The notes: generated from the sequence alone by a model not told the origin. A stretch of 64,000 bases of DNA from Salinivibrio sharmensis (GCF_001995985.1 NZ_MUFC01000001.1:324241-388240), one strand, 5' to 3'. Shown: positions 1 to 10,182, numbered from the stretch's first letter. Numbers and translations: made by a program.

Positions 1-19
1 TGCGATGTTTAACTCGTAA
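1..19 (+). CDS. prs: ribose-phosphate pyrophosphokinase, last codons (partial)
   Basis: Reading from base 2, the codons give A-M-F-N-S and then TAA at 17-19. Gammaproteobacterial PRPP synthetases end in an S-A-M-F motif, and prs lies directly upstream of pth in Vibrio, so this is most likely the 3' end of prs. Only five residues are visible, so the call rests on that short match, on position and on the terminator that follows. Confidence 0.5.
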
Positions 20-63
20 GCTAGCCACCAGGCATTGAGTTAACCACAGCAACAGCGCCTAAG

Positions 64-93
64 CGCCCTGCCCTTGTGCAGGGTGTTTTTTTA
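64..93 (+). terminator. Rho-independent terminator (after prs)
   Basis: A GC-rich stem (CCCTGC at 66-71 pairing with GCAGGG at 78-83) is followed by a run of T from 86. It lies between the probable prs stop codon and pth. Confidence 0.8.
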
Positions 94-212
94 TCTGCCA
101 TTTGCCGGTGCTGGCTCGACCCTTTAGTCACAACAATGGTAGGATATGTCGCCTTTTTGCGTGGGCGCGATGCTCACCGGCTACGATGAGTAGACAGATA
201 GCGAGAAACGTC

Positions 213-803
213 GTGAGTAATCAGATCCGCTTACTAGTTGGATTGGCCAATCCAGGGCCAGAATATGCCCAAACACGCCATAACGCGGGCGCTTGGGTCG
301 TGCAAGAGCTTGCGCGGATCCACAATGCGCCGTTGAAAGAAGAAAAAAAATTCTTTGGTTTGACGGGCCGTATCAATGTCCACGGACACGATCTACGTTT
401 GTTGATCCCAACCACGTACATGAATTTGTCCGGGAAAGCCGTGCAAGCACTGGCGAATTTTTACAATATTCCCGTCGACGCCATCATGGTGGCGCATGAC
501 GAACTAGACTTACCACCCGGTGTGGCCAAGTTTAAACAAGGTGGTGGGCACGGTGGCCATAATGGCCTGCGTGACATCATCAGCAAACTGGCAAATGATA
601 AATCATTTTATCGACTCCGGATTGGTGTTGGCCATCCGGGTCACAAGGATAAGGTGGCGGGATATGTGCTTACCAAAGCCCCCGCCAATGAGCAAAGCCT
701 GTTAGAACAGGCCACTGACGAGGCTGTTCGCAGCCTTGAAATACTGCTCAAAGACGATCTTGCTAAAGCGCAAAATCGTTTACATACCTTCAAAGCACAG
801 TAA
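213..803 (+). CDS. pth: peptidyl-tRNA hydrolase
   Basis: Cytosolic enzyme that cleaves the ester bond of peptidyl-tRNA released prematurely from ribosomes, recycling tRNA. The N-terminal block [20 protein letters not shown] is the family signature, with the catalytic His at residue 23 and the conserved Asn at 13; HDELDLPPG is the second conserved region. I chose the GTG at 213 because it gives 196 aa, the usual vibrio length, and starts a few residues before the conserved core. The reading frame is open upstream to 102, but those residues do not resemble the family. ychF follows 24 bp downstream, the usual pth-ychF pair. Confidence 0.93.
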   Translation: MSNQIRLLVGLANPGPEYAQTRHNAGAWVVQELARIHNAPLKEEKKFFGLTGRINVHGHDLRLLIPTTYMNLSGKAVQALANFYNIPVDAIMVAHDELDLPPGVAKFKQGGGHGGHNGLRDIISKLANDKSFYRLRIGVGHPGHKDKVAGYVLTKAPANEQSLLEQATDEAVRSLEILLKDDLAKAQNRLHTFKAQ

Positions 804-827
804 TTTTGATTAAAGGGTTACCATCTC

Positions 828-1919
828 ATGGGTTTTAAATGTGGCATCGTGGGCCTACCAAACGTAGGTAAATCCACACTATTTAACGCACTGACCAAAG
901 CGGGCATTGACGCCGCTAACTTTCCATTTTGTACCATCGAGCCAAACACGGGCGTGGTGCCTGTGCCTGACTTACGCTTGGATGCGTTAGCCAAGATTGT
1001 GAACCCACAAAAAGTGCTACCGACCACCATGGAGTTTGTCGATATCGCCGGCTTGGTCGCGGGTGCATCACGCGGTGAAGGCCTGGGTAACAAATTCCTG
1101 GCTAACATCCGTGAAACCGACGCCATTGGCCATGTGGTGCGCTGTTTTGAGAATGACAATATTGTCCATGTATCAGGCAAAGTCGACCCTGCTGATGACA
1201 TTGCCGTGATTAACACCGAACTGGCGCTCGCCGATTTAGAAAGCTGTGAGCGCGCGATGCAGCGCAACGCTAAAAAAGCCAAAGGCGGCGATAAAGACGC
1301 CAAGTTTGAGCTGACGGTATTGGAAAAACTGCTGCCCGTGCTGGAAGAAGGCAACATGTTGCGCTCGGTCGAGTTGAGCAAAGAAGAAGCCGCCGCGGTG
1401 CAGTATCTTAACTTCTTGACGCTCAAACCCACCATGTACATTGCCAACGTCAACGACGATGGCTTTGAAAACAACCCTTACCTCGACAAAGTACGTGAGA
1501 TTGCCGCGCAAGAAGGTGCCACTGTGGTAGCCGTGTGTGCGGAAATTGAAGGCGAAATTGCCGAACTGGACGCTGAAGAAGCAGCTGCGTTCTTAGATGA
1601 GATGGGCCTTGAAGAGCCAGGCCTAAACCGCGTTATTCGCGCCGGTTACGAGCTGCTTACCTTGCATACCTATTTCACCGCTGGTGTAAAAGAAGTACGT
1701 GCGTGGACGGTGCCGATCGGCTCTACCGCGCCACAGGCGGCAGGTAAAATTCACACCGACTTTGAAAAAGGCTTTATCCGCGCCGAAGTGGTTGGCTATG
1801 ATGATTACATTGCTAACAATGGCGAAAGCGGTGCCAAAGATGCCGGTAAGTGGCGCCTTGAAGGCAAAGAGTACATTGTTAAAGACGGCGATGTGATTCA
1901 CTTCCGTTTCAACGTTTAA
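828..1919 (+). CDS. ychF: redox-regulated ATPase YchF (Obg-like GTPase family)
   Basis: P-loop NTPase of the OBG family that, unlike its relatives, prefers ATP and binds ribosomes. Length is 363 aa as in E. coli. The Walker A motif is GLPNVGKST at residues 9-17, with the NxxE-type specificity loop replaced as in YchF. DIAGLV is the switch II region, a coiled-coil insertion spans about 130-200, and a C-terminal TGS domain covers roughly 280-363, ending in an F-R-F-N-V tail. An AAAGGG Shine-Dalgarno precedes the ATG. It is probably cotranscribed with pth, and a terminator follows at 1976. Confidence 0.96.
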   Translation: MGFKCGIVGLPNVGKSTLFNALTKAGIDAANFPFCTIEPNTGVVPVPDLRLDALAKIVNPQKVLPTTMEFVDIAGLVAGASRGEGLGNKFLANIRETDAIGHVVRCFENDNIVHVSGKVDPADDIAVINTELALADLESCERAMQRNAKKAKGGDKDAKFELTVLEKLLPVLEEGNMLRSVELSKEEAAAVQYLNFLTLKPTMYIANVNDDGFENNPYLDKVREIAAQEGATVVAVCAEIEGEIAELDAEEAAAFLDEMGLEEPGLNRVIRAGYELLTLHTYFTAGVKEVRAWTVPIGSTAPQAAGKIHTDFEKGFIRAEVVGYDDYIANNGESGAKDAGKWRLEGKEYIVKDGDVIHFRFNV

Positions 1920-1975
1920 CGCGCAAGCGTTAAGCCCCTCTGGGTGTGTTGTCGAGACCCCACCCTATTGATTTT

Positions 1976-2004
1976 GAGCCAGCCTGCGGGCTGGCTTTTT
2001 TTAT
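1976..2004 (+). terminator. Rho-independent terminator of pth-ychF
   Basis: The inverted repeat AGCCAGC/GCTGGCT around a short loop is followed by seven T residues. Confidence 0.85.
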
Positions 2005-2126
2005 TTGAATCGCGCTAGCCACAGGCTAAACGTAAGACTTGGACGCATATTGTTGGCAAAATCAGCACAAGCTGGTGAATATTGCAGCCAACGAGATGAA
2101 AATCATAAAAAAATAGCCAGCCATAC

Positions 2127-2155
2127 TTGACGCTCTAGCTCTCTATCCGCATAAT
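2127..2155 (+). promoter_or_regulatory. sigma-70 promoter of the tRNA cluster
   Basis: TTGACG at 2127-2132 and CATAAT at 2150-2155 are separated by exactly 17 bp, each matching five of six consensus bases. Transcription would start near 2162, about 27 bp before tRNA-Met. The leader between promoter and tRNA is short and pyrimidine-rich. Confidence 0.75.
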
Positions 2156-2188
2156 CCGTTCCGTCTTAAGGCTTTCGCCTTACAGCGT

Positions 2189-2265
2189 GGCTACGTAGCT
2201 CAGTTGGTTAGAGCACATCACTCATAATGATGGGGTCACAGGTTCGAATCCCGTCGTAGCCACCA
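2189..2265 (+). tRNA. tRNA-Met (CAT anticodon)
   Basis: A 77-base cloverleaf with an encoded CCA end. The acceptor arm GGCTACG pairs with CGTAGCC, the D-loop has AGCTCAGTTGGTTAGAGC, the anticodon CAT is at 2223-2225 and the T-arm has GGTTCGAATCC. Paired G1-C72 indicates an elongator Met tRNA rather than an initiator. A CAT anticodon could in principle be lysidine-modified to read Ile AUA; overall similarity to elongator Met makes Met the better call. Confidence 0.92.
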
Positions 2266-2317
2266 TTTATTTTTTGTAATTTGGCAGCGTTTTTTATTGC
2301 CGAGTTACCCACCTTTT

Positions 2318-2404
2318 GCGGAGGTGGCGGAATTGGTAGACGCGCTAGCTTCAGGTGCTAGTGTCCGAAAGGACGTGAGGGTTCAAGTCCCTCTCTCCGC
2401 ACCA
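2318..2404 (+). tRNA. tRNA-Leu (CAG anticodon)
   Basis: An 87-base class II tRNA with a long variable arm. The acceptor GCGGAGG pairs with CTCCGC, CCA is encoded, the anticodon stem CTAGC/GCTAG encloses the loop TTCAGGT with CAG at 2352-2354, and the T-arm has GGTTCAAGTCC. It closely resembles E. coli leuPQTV. It is the second gene of the Met-Leu-Gln transcript. Confidence 0.96.
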
Positions 2405-2421
2405 AGTTAGGCAACGCCTAC

Positions 2422-2496
2422 TGGGGTATCGCCAAGCGGTAAGGCAACGGGTTTTGATCTCGTCATTCCCAGGTTCGAATCCTGGTATCCCAGCCA
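2422..2496 (+). tRNA. tRNA-Gln (TTG anticodon)
   Basis: A 75-base tRNA with encoded CCA. The acceptor TGGGGTA pairs with TATCCCA, the anticodon loop is TTTTGAT with TTG at 2454-2456, and the T-arm has GGTTCGAATCC. It begins 17 bases after tRNA-Leu and closes the cluster just before a terminator. Confidence 0.96.
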
Positions 2497-2500
2497 TATT

Positions 2501-2528
2501 AAAAAGCCCACATCATGTGGGCTTTTTT
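2501..2528. terminator. bidirectional terminator between the tRNA cluster and the HAD gene
   Basis: AGCCCACAT pairs with ATGTGGGCT. The stem is flanked by A5 on the left and T6 on the right, so it can stop both the tRNA transcript and the convergent gene ending at 2559. Confidence 0.9.
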
Positions 2529-2558
2529 GCGTTTAAAGGCTCATGTGTACCGCATCCA

Positions 2559-3170
2559 CTACACCACGATTCCCAGCTTGGCCAGTTCTGCGCGACCTTG
2601 CTGTGCATCGGTAAAGGGGATGCCCGCCATGCCCAGCGCTTTCGCACCCTCGACGTTCGCAACCCTGTCATCCAAAAACACACAAGAGGCTGGATCGAGG
2701 TGGTAGTCATCCAACAAGCGTTGATAAATGGCAGGCTCGGGTTTTAAGTACCCTACTTCGGCTGACACGATGGCACCATCAAACAGCGACCAAAACGCAT
2801 AGCGCTGTTTTAAGAACGCCACGATTTCGCGCACATTATCGGTTAACGCATAAACCCCGTATCCAGCCTCTTTGGCCGAGCGAAGCAAATCAACACTGCC
2901 GTAAAGACAAATTTGAGTCTGTTTGATGTAATAAAACAGCGCTTCAAGCTGCGCGGGGCTTAGCGCCGTGTCATCGGCAAAATGCTGCTTGGCTTGCGCC
3001 TCGGTGAGCCTGCCACGATTCAGCGCTTGCCAGGTATCGCTCTGGAAGATTTGATTGACATAAGCGTGTGTATCCGCCGCGTCCCCCAACGTTAGGCGAA
3101 TAATTTCTTCTGGTGACCAACGCACGATCACATTGCCAATATCAAAAATAATGTTCTGGTAGCCCGTCAT
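2559..3170 (-). CDS. HAD-family hydrolase (YihX-like sugar phosphatase)
   Basis: A 203-aa haloacid dehalogenase-type phosphatase. Motif I is IIFDIGNVIV with the nucleophile Asp at residue 10; the following Gly-Asn-Val is usual in the YihX group (alpha-glucose-1-phosphatase) rather than the DxD form. Motif II is the T of ALTDN, motif III the K of GYLKPEPAIYQRLL, and motif IV is VFLDDRVANVEGA. A helical cap domain lies between motifs I and II. The substrate cannot be told from sequence. It follows ubiF on the same strand with a 21-bp gap, so the two may be cotranscribed. Confidence 0.85.
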   Translation of the reverse strand: MTGYQNIIFDIGNVIVRWSPEEIIRLTLGDAADTHAYVNQIFQSDTWQALNRGRLTEAQAKQHFADDTALSPAQLEALFYYIKQTQICLYGSVDLLRSAKEAGYGVYALTDNVREIVAFLKQRYAFWSLFDGAIVSAEVGYLKPEPAIYQRLLDDYHLDPASCVFLDDRVANVEGAKALGMAGIPFTDAQQGRAELAKLGIVV

Positions 3171-3191
3171 GTCACCTCCTTGTCACCAAGA

Positions 3192-4352
3192 CTAAAGCCC
3201 TAGTGCATACTTCAACACCTGCTTTTTCACCGGGCCACTGTATTCAGCCAGTTTAAACACCGCATTACGTGCCAGTTTTAAAGGCGTCACTTGGTTACTG
3301 AACGCGGCATAAAACACATCCATCCCCGTTTGCATCATCATGTTATCGGTGCGGCGTGCTTTTTCGTATGCCGCTAACGTTGACTCCGCTTGCCATTCTG
3401 CGCCCGCATCGGCACACGCATCCAGCAATGCGGCGACATCTTTAAAGCCTAAGTTCACCCCTTGCCCTGCCAGCGGGTTGATGGTGTGGGCGGCATCACC
3501 AATCACCACGACCCCATTACGATGGTACTGCTGAGCATGACGGCGTGTTAGTGGAAACGCGCCCCAATTGATGGGAGTGACGTCACCAACTTGTGGTGGG
3601 AAATGGCTCACTATCTCGGCTTTAAGCTGTTCGGCATTGAGCTGACACAACTGTTGAACTCGCGCTGGGCTGTCGTACCACACTAGCGAGGCGTTGTGGC
3701 CACAAAGCGGCAACAGCGAGCGCGGCCCGGTGGGGAAAAACTGCTGCCAGGTAATGTCCTGTTGGGGGGCGGCCGTTTCGACATGGATGAGCATACAATG
3801 CTGGCGATAATCCCAGCTGGTAAGGCCAATTTGCGCGTAGTCTCGCACTTTGGAGTGGGCACCATCCGCACCGATAAGCCAAGGGGCACTCAGGGTGTCA
3901 CCACTGTCTAAGTGAATTTGGTGCAGTTCGCTTGTTTGCGTGATGTTGGTGATCGAGGCCGGTGAGACGAGGTGCAAATTGTCAACGCGAGCAAACTGTT
4001 GCCACAGACCGAGTTGAATCAAGCGGTTCTCGACCATATATCCTAATTGTGGCAAGTCGAGTTGGTCAGCACTGAAACACACACGGCTGTCTTCCGCTTC
4101 CCAGGTTTCTAGGCGGCGGTACGGGCAAACACGCATGGCTTCAACACTGGCCCACGCACCGAGATCCTTGAGCAGGCTCACGGAGGCATGAGAAATCGCC
4201 GAAACGCGCAAATCCATCGGTTGTGAAGGTTCAAAAGGCTCAGGGGGCTGGCGCTCAATTAACGCCACCTGGCGTCCTTGGCGAGCAAGCCCAAGTGCCG
4301 CCGCAGCGCCAACCATGCCACCGCCGACTATAATAACTTCAAATTGATTCAT
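3192..4352 (-). CDS. ubiF: 3-demethoxyubiquinol 3-hydroxylase (UbiF-type FAD monooxygenase)
   Basis: FAD-dependent aromatic hydroxylase of the UbiH/UbiF/Coq6 family, acting late in ubiquinone synthesis at the membrane. The N-terminal FAD-binding GGGMVG is at about residues 10-15, and the second FAD motif GDAAHTINPLAGQGVNLG lies near residue 285. I start at the ATG at 4352, which has a GAGG Shine-Dalgarno and gives 386 aa (E. coli UbiF is 391); the frame stays open 24 codons further upstream. UbiF, UbiH and UbiI are hard to separate by eye. The choice rests on divergent placement next to miaB, as in E. coli. Confidence 0.82.
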   Translation of the reverse strand: MNQFEVIIVGGGMVGAAAALGLARQGRQVALIERQPPEPFEPSQPMDLRVSAISHASVSLLKDLGAWASVEAMRVCPYRRLETWEAEDSRVCFSADQLDLPQLGYMVENRLIQLGLWQQFARVDNLHLVSPASITNITQTSELHQIHLDSGDTLSAPWLIGADGAHSKVRDYAQIGLTSWDYRQHCMLIHVETAAPQQDITWQQFFPTGPRSLLPLCGHNASLVWYDSPARVQQLCQLNAEQLKAEIVSHFPPQVGDVTPINWGAFPLTRRHAQQYHRNGVVVIGDAAHTINPLAGQGVNLGFKDVAALLDACADAGAEWQAESTLAAYEKARRTDNMMMQTGMDVFYAAFSNQVTPLKLARNAVFKLAEYSGPVKKQVLKYALGL

Positions 4353-4635
4353 GACCGCCTCTTTGTGCCGTTGATGCAAGCATTCTACTGAAGGTAAACG
4401 AGAATTCGATATCAATCCGATCAAAGTGAGGGCAAATTCGCTTTTCCGAGCGTGCCTTTGTCGCGTTCGCTCAAACGTTTAGCCGGATCGACGTGATTTC
4501 TCCGAACCTGTGATCTGGTCAGCGATATTGGAAAGCAGTACAATACGCGGCTTGCCAAGCTGATTGACTGATTAAAAACCATACAGCTTGAAAGGGTAAT
4601 GTCGTCCATAAGATTAACAATGAGCGTGAAGTTAC

Positions 4636-6060
4636 ATGGCTAAGAAACTGCTGATCAAAACCTGGGGTTGCCAAATGAATGAGTATGACTCATCCAAAAT
4701 GGCAGATCTGCTCAATTCTGCCGGTGGCTATGAGCTGACCGAACAACCAGAAGACGCAGACGTTCTCCTTCTCAATACTTGCTCGATTCGAGAAAAGGCA
4801 CAAGAAAAGGTATTCCATCAACTCGGGCGTTGGAAAACCCTCAAAGACAAAAACCCAGAGCTGGTGATCGGTGTCGGTGGCTGTGTGGCAACCCAAGAAG
4901 GCGATCATATTCGTGAGCGTGCGCCTTATGTGGATGTGATTTTTGGCCCGCAGACCTTGCACCGCCTACCGGAGATGATCAAGCAGTCACGCTCGGATCA
5001 TGCGCCAGTGATGGACATTACCTTCCCAGAGATCGAAAAATTCGATCGTCTGCCAGAGCCTCGTGCAGAAGGGCCGACCGCCTTCGTCTCAATTATGGAA
5101 GGCTGCTCAAAATACTGTACGTTCTGCGTGGTCCCTTACACCCGTGGTGAAGAAGTCAGCCGTCCGCTGGATGACGTATTGTTCGAAATTGCACAGCTGG
5201 CCGAACAAGGTGTGCGTGAAGTTAACTTGTTGGGACAAAACGTGAACGCCTACCGCGGCGACACTCATGACGGTGATGTGTGCACGTTTGCGGAGCTGCT
5301 GCGTTATGTCGCGGCCATTGATGGTATTGACCGTATCCGTTACACCACCAGCCATCCGGTGGAATTTACCGATGATATCATTGAGGTGTATCGTGATACC
5401 CCTGAGGTTGCAAGCTTCTTGCACCTGCCGGTACAAAGTGGCTCAGATCGGATTTTGACCATGATGAAACGCCCGCACACGGCGATTGAGTACAAATCAA
5501 AAATCCGTAAGTTGCGTCAGGCGCGTCCGGATATCACCATCAGCTCTGACTTTATCGTGGGCTTCCCGGGTGAAACCGAGCAAGATTTTGAAGCGACCAT
5601 GAAATTGATTAAAGATGTCGATTTCGATATGAGCTTTAGCTTTGTTTACTCGTCTCGTCCAGGCACGCCGGCTGCCGATATGCCAGACGATACGCCAGAG
5701 CAAGTGAAAAAAGAGCGTTTATACCGCTTGCAACAACAAGTAAATAGCCAGGCCATGCGCTATTCACGCATGATGCTGGATACCGAACAACGTATCTTGG
5801 TTGAAGGCCCTTCACGCAAAAATCTGATGGAGTTGCGTGGTCGTACCGAGAACAACCGAGTGGTCAACTTTGAAGGCTCTGTCGATTTGATTGGCCAATT
5901 TGTTGACGTCAAAATAACCGAAGTGATGCCAAACTCGCTGCGCGGCGAGCTGGTTCGTACCGAAAAAGATATGGACTTGCGTGTCGCCGTCTCGCCAACC
6001 GAAATCATGGCGAAGACGCGCAACGAAAACGAGCTTGGTGTTGGTGTTTTCACGCCATAA
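4636..6060 (+). CDS. miaB: tRNA-2-methylthio-N6-isopentenyladenosine synthase
   Basis: Radical-SAM methylthiotransferase that adds a methylthio group to i6A at position 37 of tRNAs reading U-starting codons. Order: N-terminal MTTase domain with Cys in TWGCQMNE (residue 12), LLNTCSIRE and GVGGCVAT, which hold the auxiliary 4Fe-4S cluster; radical-SAM motif CSKYCTFC near residue 157; and a C-terminal TRAM domain (about 378-440). It is 474 aa, as expected. It heads the operon miaB-ybeZ-ybeY-corC-lnt. The 283-bp divergent spacer to ubiF has a weak candidate promoter (TGGTCA 4516, TACAAT 4539, 17 bp apart). Confidence 0.97.
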   Translation: MAKKLLIKTWGCQMNEYDSSKMADLLNSAGGYELTEQPEDADVLLLNTCSIREKAQEKVFHQLGRWKTLKDKNPELVIGVGGCVATQEGDHIRERAPYVDVIFGPQTLHRLPEMIKQSRSDHAPVMDITFPEIEKFDRLPEPRAEGPTAFVSIMEGCSKYCTFCVVPYTRGEEVSRPLDDVLFEIAQLAEQGVREVNLLGQNVNAYRGDTHDGDVCTFAELLRYVAAIDGIDRIRYTTSHPVEFTDDIIEVYRDTPEVASFLHLPVQSGSDRILTMMKRPHTAIEYKSKIRKLRQARPDITISSDFIVGFPGETEQDFEATMKLIKDVDFDMSFSFVYSSRPGTPAADMPDDTPEQVKKERLYRLQQQVNSQAMRYSRMMLDTEQRILVEGPSRKNLMELRGRTENNRVVNFEGSVDLIGQFVDVKITEVMPNSLRGELVRTEKDMDLRVAVSPTEIMAKTRNENELGVGVFTP

Positions 6061-6078
6061 CGCGTTCATCAATTCAAC

Positions 6079-6098
6079 GGTGCCGGGTAACCGGCGCC
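6079..6098 (+). other. intercistronic hairpin with GTAA tetraloop, before ybeZ
   Basis: Eight contiguous pairs (GGTGCCGG with CCGGCGCC, one G-T) close a four-base GTAA loop, which is a GNRA tetraloop in RNA. No T-run follows, so it is not a terminator. It ends only a few bases before the ybeZ Shine-Dalgarno AGCGAGGA and could affect ybeZ translation or mRNA processing. Confidence 0.6.
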
Positions 6099-6114
6099 GA
6101 AAGCGAGGATAATC

Positions 6115-7200
6115 TTGTCTAAAATCATCTCTCTTGACCTGAACCTAGAACCTGCCGACAACACCCGTCTTGCCAACTTATGTGGCCCGTTTGACGATAA
6201 TATCAAACAGCTTGAGCGCCGCTTGGGTGTTGAAATTAGCCACCGCCATAATGCATTTACTGTGATGGGTAAGCCCCATACAGCCAATGCCGCGGTCGAT
6301 ATTTTAAAGCGCTTATACGTCGACACTGCCCCTGTGCGTGGCAGCTCGCCAGACATTGAGCCCGAAGCGATTCATTTGGCGATCAAAGAGTCGGGCGTGT
6401 TGGAGCAAAACACCGAGTCGAGCATTCCTTACGGTAAAGAAATCAACATCAAGACCAAAAAAGGGGTGATAAAACCGCGTACGCCCAACCAAGCGCAGTA
6501 CATCGCCAACATGGTCAACCATGACATCACCTTTGGTATCGGCCCTGCGGGGACGGGTAAAACCTACCTTGCTGTCGCGGCTGCGGTTGATGCGCTTGAG
6601 CGTCAAGAGATCCGTCGTATCCTCCTGACCCGTCCTGCGGTTGAAGCTGGTGAGAAGCTAGGCTTTTTGCCCGGTGACTTGAGCCAAAAGGTCGACCCTT
6701 ACTTGCGTCCGCTTTACGATGCGCTATTTGAAATGCTCGGCTTTGAACGGGTCGAGAAATTGATCGATCGTAACGTGATCGAGGTGGCACCTCTTGCTTA
6801 TATGCGTGGCCGAACCTTGAACGATGCCTTTATTATCTTGGATGAGAGCCAGAACACCACAGTCGAGCAGATGAAGATGTTCTTGACGCGGATTGGTTTT
6901 AATTCACGGGCAGTGATCACCGGTGACGTGACCCAGGTCGACTTACCGCGCAATGCGCGCTCAGGCCTGCGCCATGCGATTGAAGTGCTCGCGGACGTTA
7001 ACGAAATTAGCTTCCACTTTTTCCAAGCGGATGATGTCGTCCGTCACCATGTAGTCACCCGCATTGTTCAAGCGTACGACAAATGGGAAGCGGAAGACGC
7101 CAAAGCCCGTAAAGAGGCCGAGGCACGTCGCCGAGAAGCGCGTGAAGCCCAGCAAGTTGCTGCGCAGCCTGCCACTACTAACTCACAGGATCCGTCATGA
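6115..7200 (+). CDS. ybeZ: PhoH-family ATPase YbeZ
   Basis: Cytosolic P-loop ATPase of the PhoH family, partner of the RNase YbeY. An N-terminal KH-like region (about 1-110) precedes the ATPase core, with Walker [12 protein letters not shown] near residue 145 and Walker [10 protein letters not shown] near 242. The tail is highly charged ([18 protein letters not shown]), likely a coiled or disordered helix. The start is a TTG at 6115 with AGCGAGGA seven bases upstream; the first residues [16 protein letters not shown] fit the family. It overlaps ybeY by 4 bp (ATGA). Confidence 0.92.
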   Translation: MSKIISLDLNLEPADNTRLANLCGPFDDNIKQLERRLGVEISHRHNAFTVMGKPHTANAAVDILKRLYVDTAPVRGSSPDIEPEAIHLAIKESGVLEQNTESSIPYGKEINIKTKKGVIKPRTPNQAQYIANMVNHDITFGIGPAGTGKTYLAVAAAVDALERQEIRRILLTRPAVEAGEKLGFLPGDLSQKVDPYLRPLYDALFEMLGFERVEKLIDRNVIEVAPLAYMRGRTLNDAFIILDESQNTTVEQMKMFLTRIGFNSRAVITGDVTQVDLPRNARSGLRHAIEVLADVNEISFHFFQADDVVRHHVVTRIVQAYDKWEAEDAKARKEAEARRREAREAQQVAAQPATTNSQDPS

Positions 7201-7667
7201 GCTACTATGTCGATGTGCAAATTGCCTGTGAGAACGAGCAAGGCTTGCCCAGTGACGATCAGCTCCAAGCTTGGTTTGAGCAGGCCGTGCGCACCGCTCG
7301 GCCCCAAGCGGAAGTGACGATACGCATCGTCGATGAGGGCGAGAGCCAAAGCCTTAATCGCGATTATCGCGGCAAAGATAAACCCACAAATGTGTTATCT
7401 TTTCCGTTTGATGCCCCTCCTGGGGTTGAGATTGATTTACTCGGTGATTTAGTCGTGTGTCGCCAAGTTGTTGAACAAGAAGCACAACAACAAGGTAAAG
7501 CACTGATGGATCATTGGGCACATATGGTTGTCCATGGTAGCTTACACTTACTGGGTTACGACCATATTGAGGATGATGAAGCCGAGCAAATGGAGGCGCT
7601 GGAGCGAGAGCTTCTCGCCGCTATGGGGGTCAGTGACCCTTATGCTAACGACTTCGTCGAGCGTTAA
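7197..7667 (+). CDS. ybeY: endoribonuclease YbeY (16S rRNA maturation)
   Basis: Zinc-dependent single-strand endoribonuclease needed for 16S rRNA 3'-end maturation and late ribosome quality control. The metal-binding signature [11 protein letters not shown] (H-x3-H-x5-H) is at about residues 114-124 and the conserved [17 protein letters not shown] lies near 57. Length is 156 aa. The start codon overlaps the ybeZ stop, so translation is probably coupled to that of ybeZ. Confidence 0.96.
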   Translation: MSYYVDVQIACENEQGLPSDDQLQAWFEQAVRTARPQAEVTIRIVDEGESQSLNRDYRGKDKPTNVLSFPFDAPPGVEIDLLGDLVVCRQVVEQEAQQQGKALMDHWAHMVVHGSLHLLGYDHIEDDEAEQMEALERELLAAMGVSDPYANDFVER

Positions 7668-7685
7668 CTAACTGAATGAAACTGA

Positions 7686-8558
7686 ATGAACGACGATAAT
7701 TCGCAAAACTCAGACGGTCCGAGTAGGAAGACCTTCTTCGAACGGCTGGGTCAGTTTTTCCAAGCTGATCCAAAAGACAGACAAGAGCTGGTGGACGTGT
7801 TCCGAGACTCAGAGCAAAACGCCCTGATCGATCACGACACACGGGACATGCTGGAAGGTGTGATGCAAATCTCTGACATGCGTGTGAGAGATATCATGAT
7901 ACCCCGTTCGCAGATGGTAATCGTTGAACGATCGCAATCATTGGAAGCGATCATTAATATTATTATTGATGCCCAACACTCTCGTTATCCTGTGATCAGT
8001 GATGACAAAGATCATGTTGAAGGCATCTTGCTTGCGAAAGATTTGTTGCGCTATCTGCGCCCAGATGCCGAAGACTTTGACATCGAAAAAGTGTTACGCC
8101 CCGTGGTGGTGGTGCCTGAGAGTAAACGCGTCGATCGTTTGCTCAAAGAGTTCCAAGAAGAGCGCTACCACATGGCGATCGTCATTGATGAGTTCGGGGG
8201 CGTGTCAGGGGTTGTGACCATTGAAGACATTCTCGAAGAGATCGTCGGTGAGATCGAAGACGAATACGATGACGAAGAGGAACAGGAAATCCGCCAGCTC
8301 AGCCGTCATACGTTCTCGGTCAAAGCCCTGACAACCTTGGAAGACTTTAATGAGCATTTTGGCGCCCAATTCCAAGATGATGTGGTGGACACCATCGGTG
8401 GTCTGGTGATGACCAGCTTTGGCCATCTCCCTGATCGCGGTGAAGAAGTCGACATTGGTGATTATCACTTTAAAGTGACGGCTGCCGATAGTCGTCGTAT
8501 CATTCAGCTACAAGTCACTATCCCAGACAGTAGCGAAGTTAACAGTGAAAACGCCTAA
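7686..8558 (+). CDS. corC: CorC-family CBS-domain protein (YbeX)
   Basis: Cytosolic protein with an acidic N-terminus, two CBS domains (about 70-190) and a C-terminal CorC/HlyC transporter-associated domain (about 200-285). It is named for magnesium/cobalt efflux, and work in E. coli also links YbeX to ribosome maturation, as the neighbours suggest. Conserved stretches are [24 protein letters not shown] and [20 protein letters not shown]. The start ATG sits in a tandem 10-bp repeat with no clear Shine-Dalgarno, so it may depend on coupling to ybeY 18 bp upstream. The 3' end overlaps lnt by 14 bp. Confidence 0.94.
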   Translation: MNDDNSQNSDGPSRKTFFERLGQFFQADPKDRQELVDVFRDSEQNALIDHDTRDMLEGVMQISDMRVRDIMIPRSQMVIVERSQSLEAIINIIIDAQHSRYPVISDDKDHVEGILLAKDLLRYLRPDAEDFDIEKVLRPVVVVPESKRVDRLLKEFQEERYHMAIVIDEFGGVSGVVTIEDILEEIVGEIEDEYDDEEEQEIRQLSRHTFSVKALTTLEDFNEHFGAQFQDDVVDTIGGLVMTSFGHLPDRGEEVDIGDYHFKVTAADSRRIIQLQVTIPDSSEVNSENA

Positions 8559-10110
8559 CCGTTTATACCAAAGTGGGCAGTCATTACTGGCTGCCGCTTT
8601 TGGTGCCTCCGCCACCCTCGCCTTTTCCCCCTTCTCGTACTGGCCATTCATGCTGGTTGCTTTGTGGGGCTTGTTCACCCTGCTGCAAACCGCCTCGCCT
8701 AAACGCAGTGCATGGCTAGGATTCTGCTGGGGACTCGGCCAATTTACCACTGGCGTTAGCTGGGTTTATGTCAGCATCGACCATTTTGGTGGCATGCCTG
8801 CCATTGCCGGCCTGTCGTTAATGGCATTGCTGATTGCGTACCTCTCCCTCTATCCGGCGTTATTTAGCGCATTGGTCAACAAACTGCCCATTCGCCAGCC
8901 CGGTATCAAGTGGTTAGTCCTCGCCCCCGCGCTATGGCTGGTGATTGATTGGCTTCGAGGCTGGGTGTTTACCGGTTTTCCTTGGCTATGGCCTGGCTAC
9001 AGCCAAATCGACAGCCCACTGGCTGGCATTGCCCCAGTGTTCGGGGTGCAGGGGATCACGCTTGTATTGGCCATACTGGCTGGCCTGCTCGCGATCATCA
9101 CGCCTCGCTGGGGGCATTGGCAAGGAAAAGTACGTCATCGCGCCATCGCCGCGGGATTAGGACTGGTCGCGGTCAGCTATGGCCTTGGTAGCATTAACTG
9201 GGTAACAAAAACCGACCAACAGCAGCAAATTTCGTTAATCCAAGGCAATGTGCCGCAAGCGCTGAAATGGCGCCCCGATCAGCGCTGGCCAACGCTGATG
9301 AAGTACCTGGATTTCACCCGCCAGCATTGGGACAGTGATGTCATTATTTGGCCAGAAGCCGCCGTTCCGGCCCTGGAGCGCGAACTGCCCCGCTTTTTCT
9401 CTCAGCTTGATCAAGCCGCCAAGCATAACCAAACCACGGTGATCACTGGCGCGCTCGACCAAAATGAACAGGGCGCGTACTTTAACAATGTCCTGGCGCT
9501 GGGCGCTGGCACACCGGCGTATCGCTATCCGGCGCCGACCCAATACAGCAAGCATCATTTGCTACCGTTTGGCGAGTTTGTCCCCTTTGAGGCGCTATTA
9601 CGCCCGCTCGCGCCGCTGTTTAATCTGCCGATGTCATCATTTTCACCGGGCGAGCCGATTCAGTCCGCGCTGCCCGCCAACGGCTGGGACTACATTACCG
9701 CGCTTTGTTATGAAATAGCCTTTCCCGCGCAAATCCGCGACAACTTGAACGCCGACAGCGACGCCATTATTACGCTATCGAATGATGCGTGGTTTGGTCG
9801 CTCGATTGGCCCCTGGCAGCACCTTGAAATTGCACGAATGCGCGCACTTGAATTTGGCTTACCAGTGATGCGGGCCACCAATAACGGCGTTACTGCCTTG
9901 GTGGATGAGCACGGCAAGCTTCAAGCGACGCTGCCCCAGTTTGAAACTCAGGTGCTGACCACACAAATAACCAGAACGGAAGGCATAACGCCTTATCGCC
10001 AATGGGGCAATACGCCGCTGTGGCTTTGGGTCATTTTCAGTGGCGGCCTGGGCGTAATGGTTTGGCGTCGCGATACCCGTAAGCCAAGCAAAATCTCAAC
10101 AAACCTCTGA
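8545..10110 (+). CDS. lnt: apolipoprotein N-acyltransferase
   Basis: Inner-membrane enzyme that adds the third acyl chain to the N-terminal Cys of lipoproteins. It is 521 aa, a little longer than E. coli Lnt. About six hydrophobic segments fill residues 10-215, and a nitrilase-like periplasmic domain follows, with the catalytic triad visible as Glu in [11 protein letters not shown], Lys in the [12 protein letters not shown] region and Cys in [12 protein letters not shown] last membrane helix lies near 488-508. The start is a GTG at 8545 inside the end of corC, giving M-K-T-P-N; the overlap implies coupled translation. Confidence 0.95.
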   Translation: MKTPNRLYQSGQSLLAAAFGASATLAFSPFSYWPFMLVALWGLFTLLQTASPKRSAWLGFCWGLGQFTTGVSWVYVSIDHFGGMPAIAGLSLMALLIAYLSLYPALFSALVNKLPIRQPGIKWLVLAPALWLVIDWLRGWVFTGFPWLWPGYSQIDSPLAGIAPVFGVQGITLVLAILAGLLAIITPRWGHWQGKVRHRAIAAGLGLVAVSYGLGSINWVTKTDQQQQISLIQGNVPQALKWRPDQRWPTLMKYLDFTRQHWDSDVIIWPEAAVPALERELPRFFSQLDQAAKHNQTTVITGALDQNEQGAYFNNVLALGAGTPAYRYPAPTQYSKHHLLPFGEFVPFEALLRPLAPLFNLPMSSFSPGEPIQSALPANGWDYITALCYEIAFPAQIRDNLNADSDAIITLSNDAWFGRSIGPWQHLEIARMRALEFGLPVMRATNNGVTALVDEHGKLQATLPQFETQVLTTQITRTEGITPYRQWGNTPLWLWVIFSGGLGVMVWRRDTRKPSKISTNL

Positions 10111-10182
10111 CATTACCAGCAAGTGACTGACGTAACCTGATTGTGCTTTTAGTCATTTAGATTAAGCCATAAGGAGATAACC

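Noticed and set aside
818..1474. Long open frame (218 aa) on the minus strand over ychF
   Set aside because: It lies wholly opposite a clear ychF and its product has no family resemblance or ribosome site. It is a codon-bias shadow.
2004..2126. Possible small RNA or ORF between the ychF terminator and the tRNA promoter
   Set aside because: No promoter-terminator pair or ORF with a ribosome site is visible in this 120-bp stretch.
4516..4544. miaB promoter TGGTCA-17-TACAAT
   Set aside because: The -10 is fair but the -35 matches only four of six bases. I mention it under miaB but do not list it.
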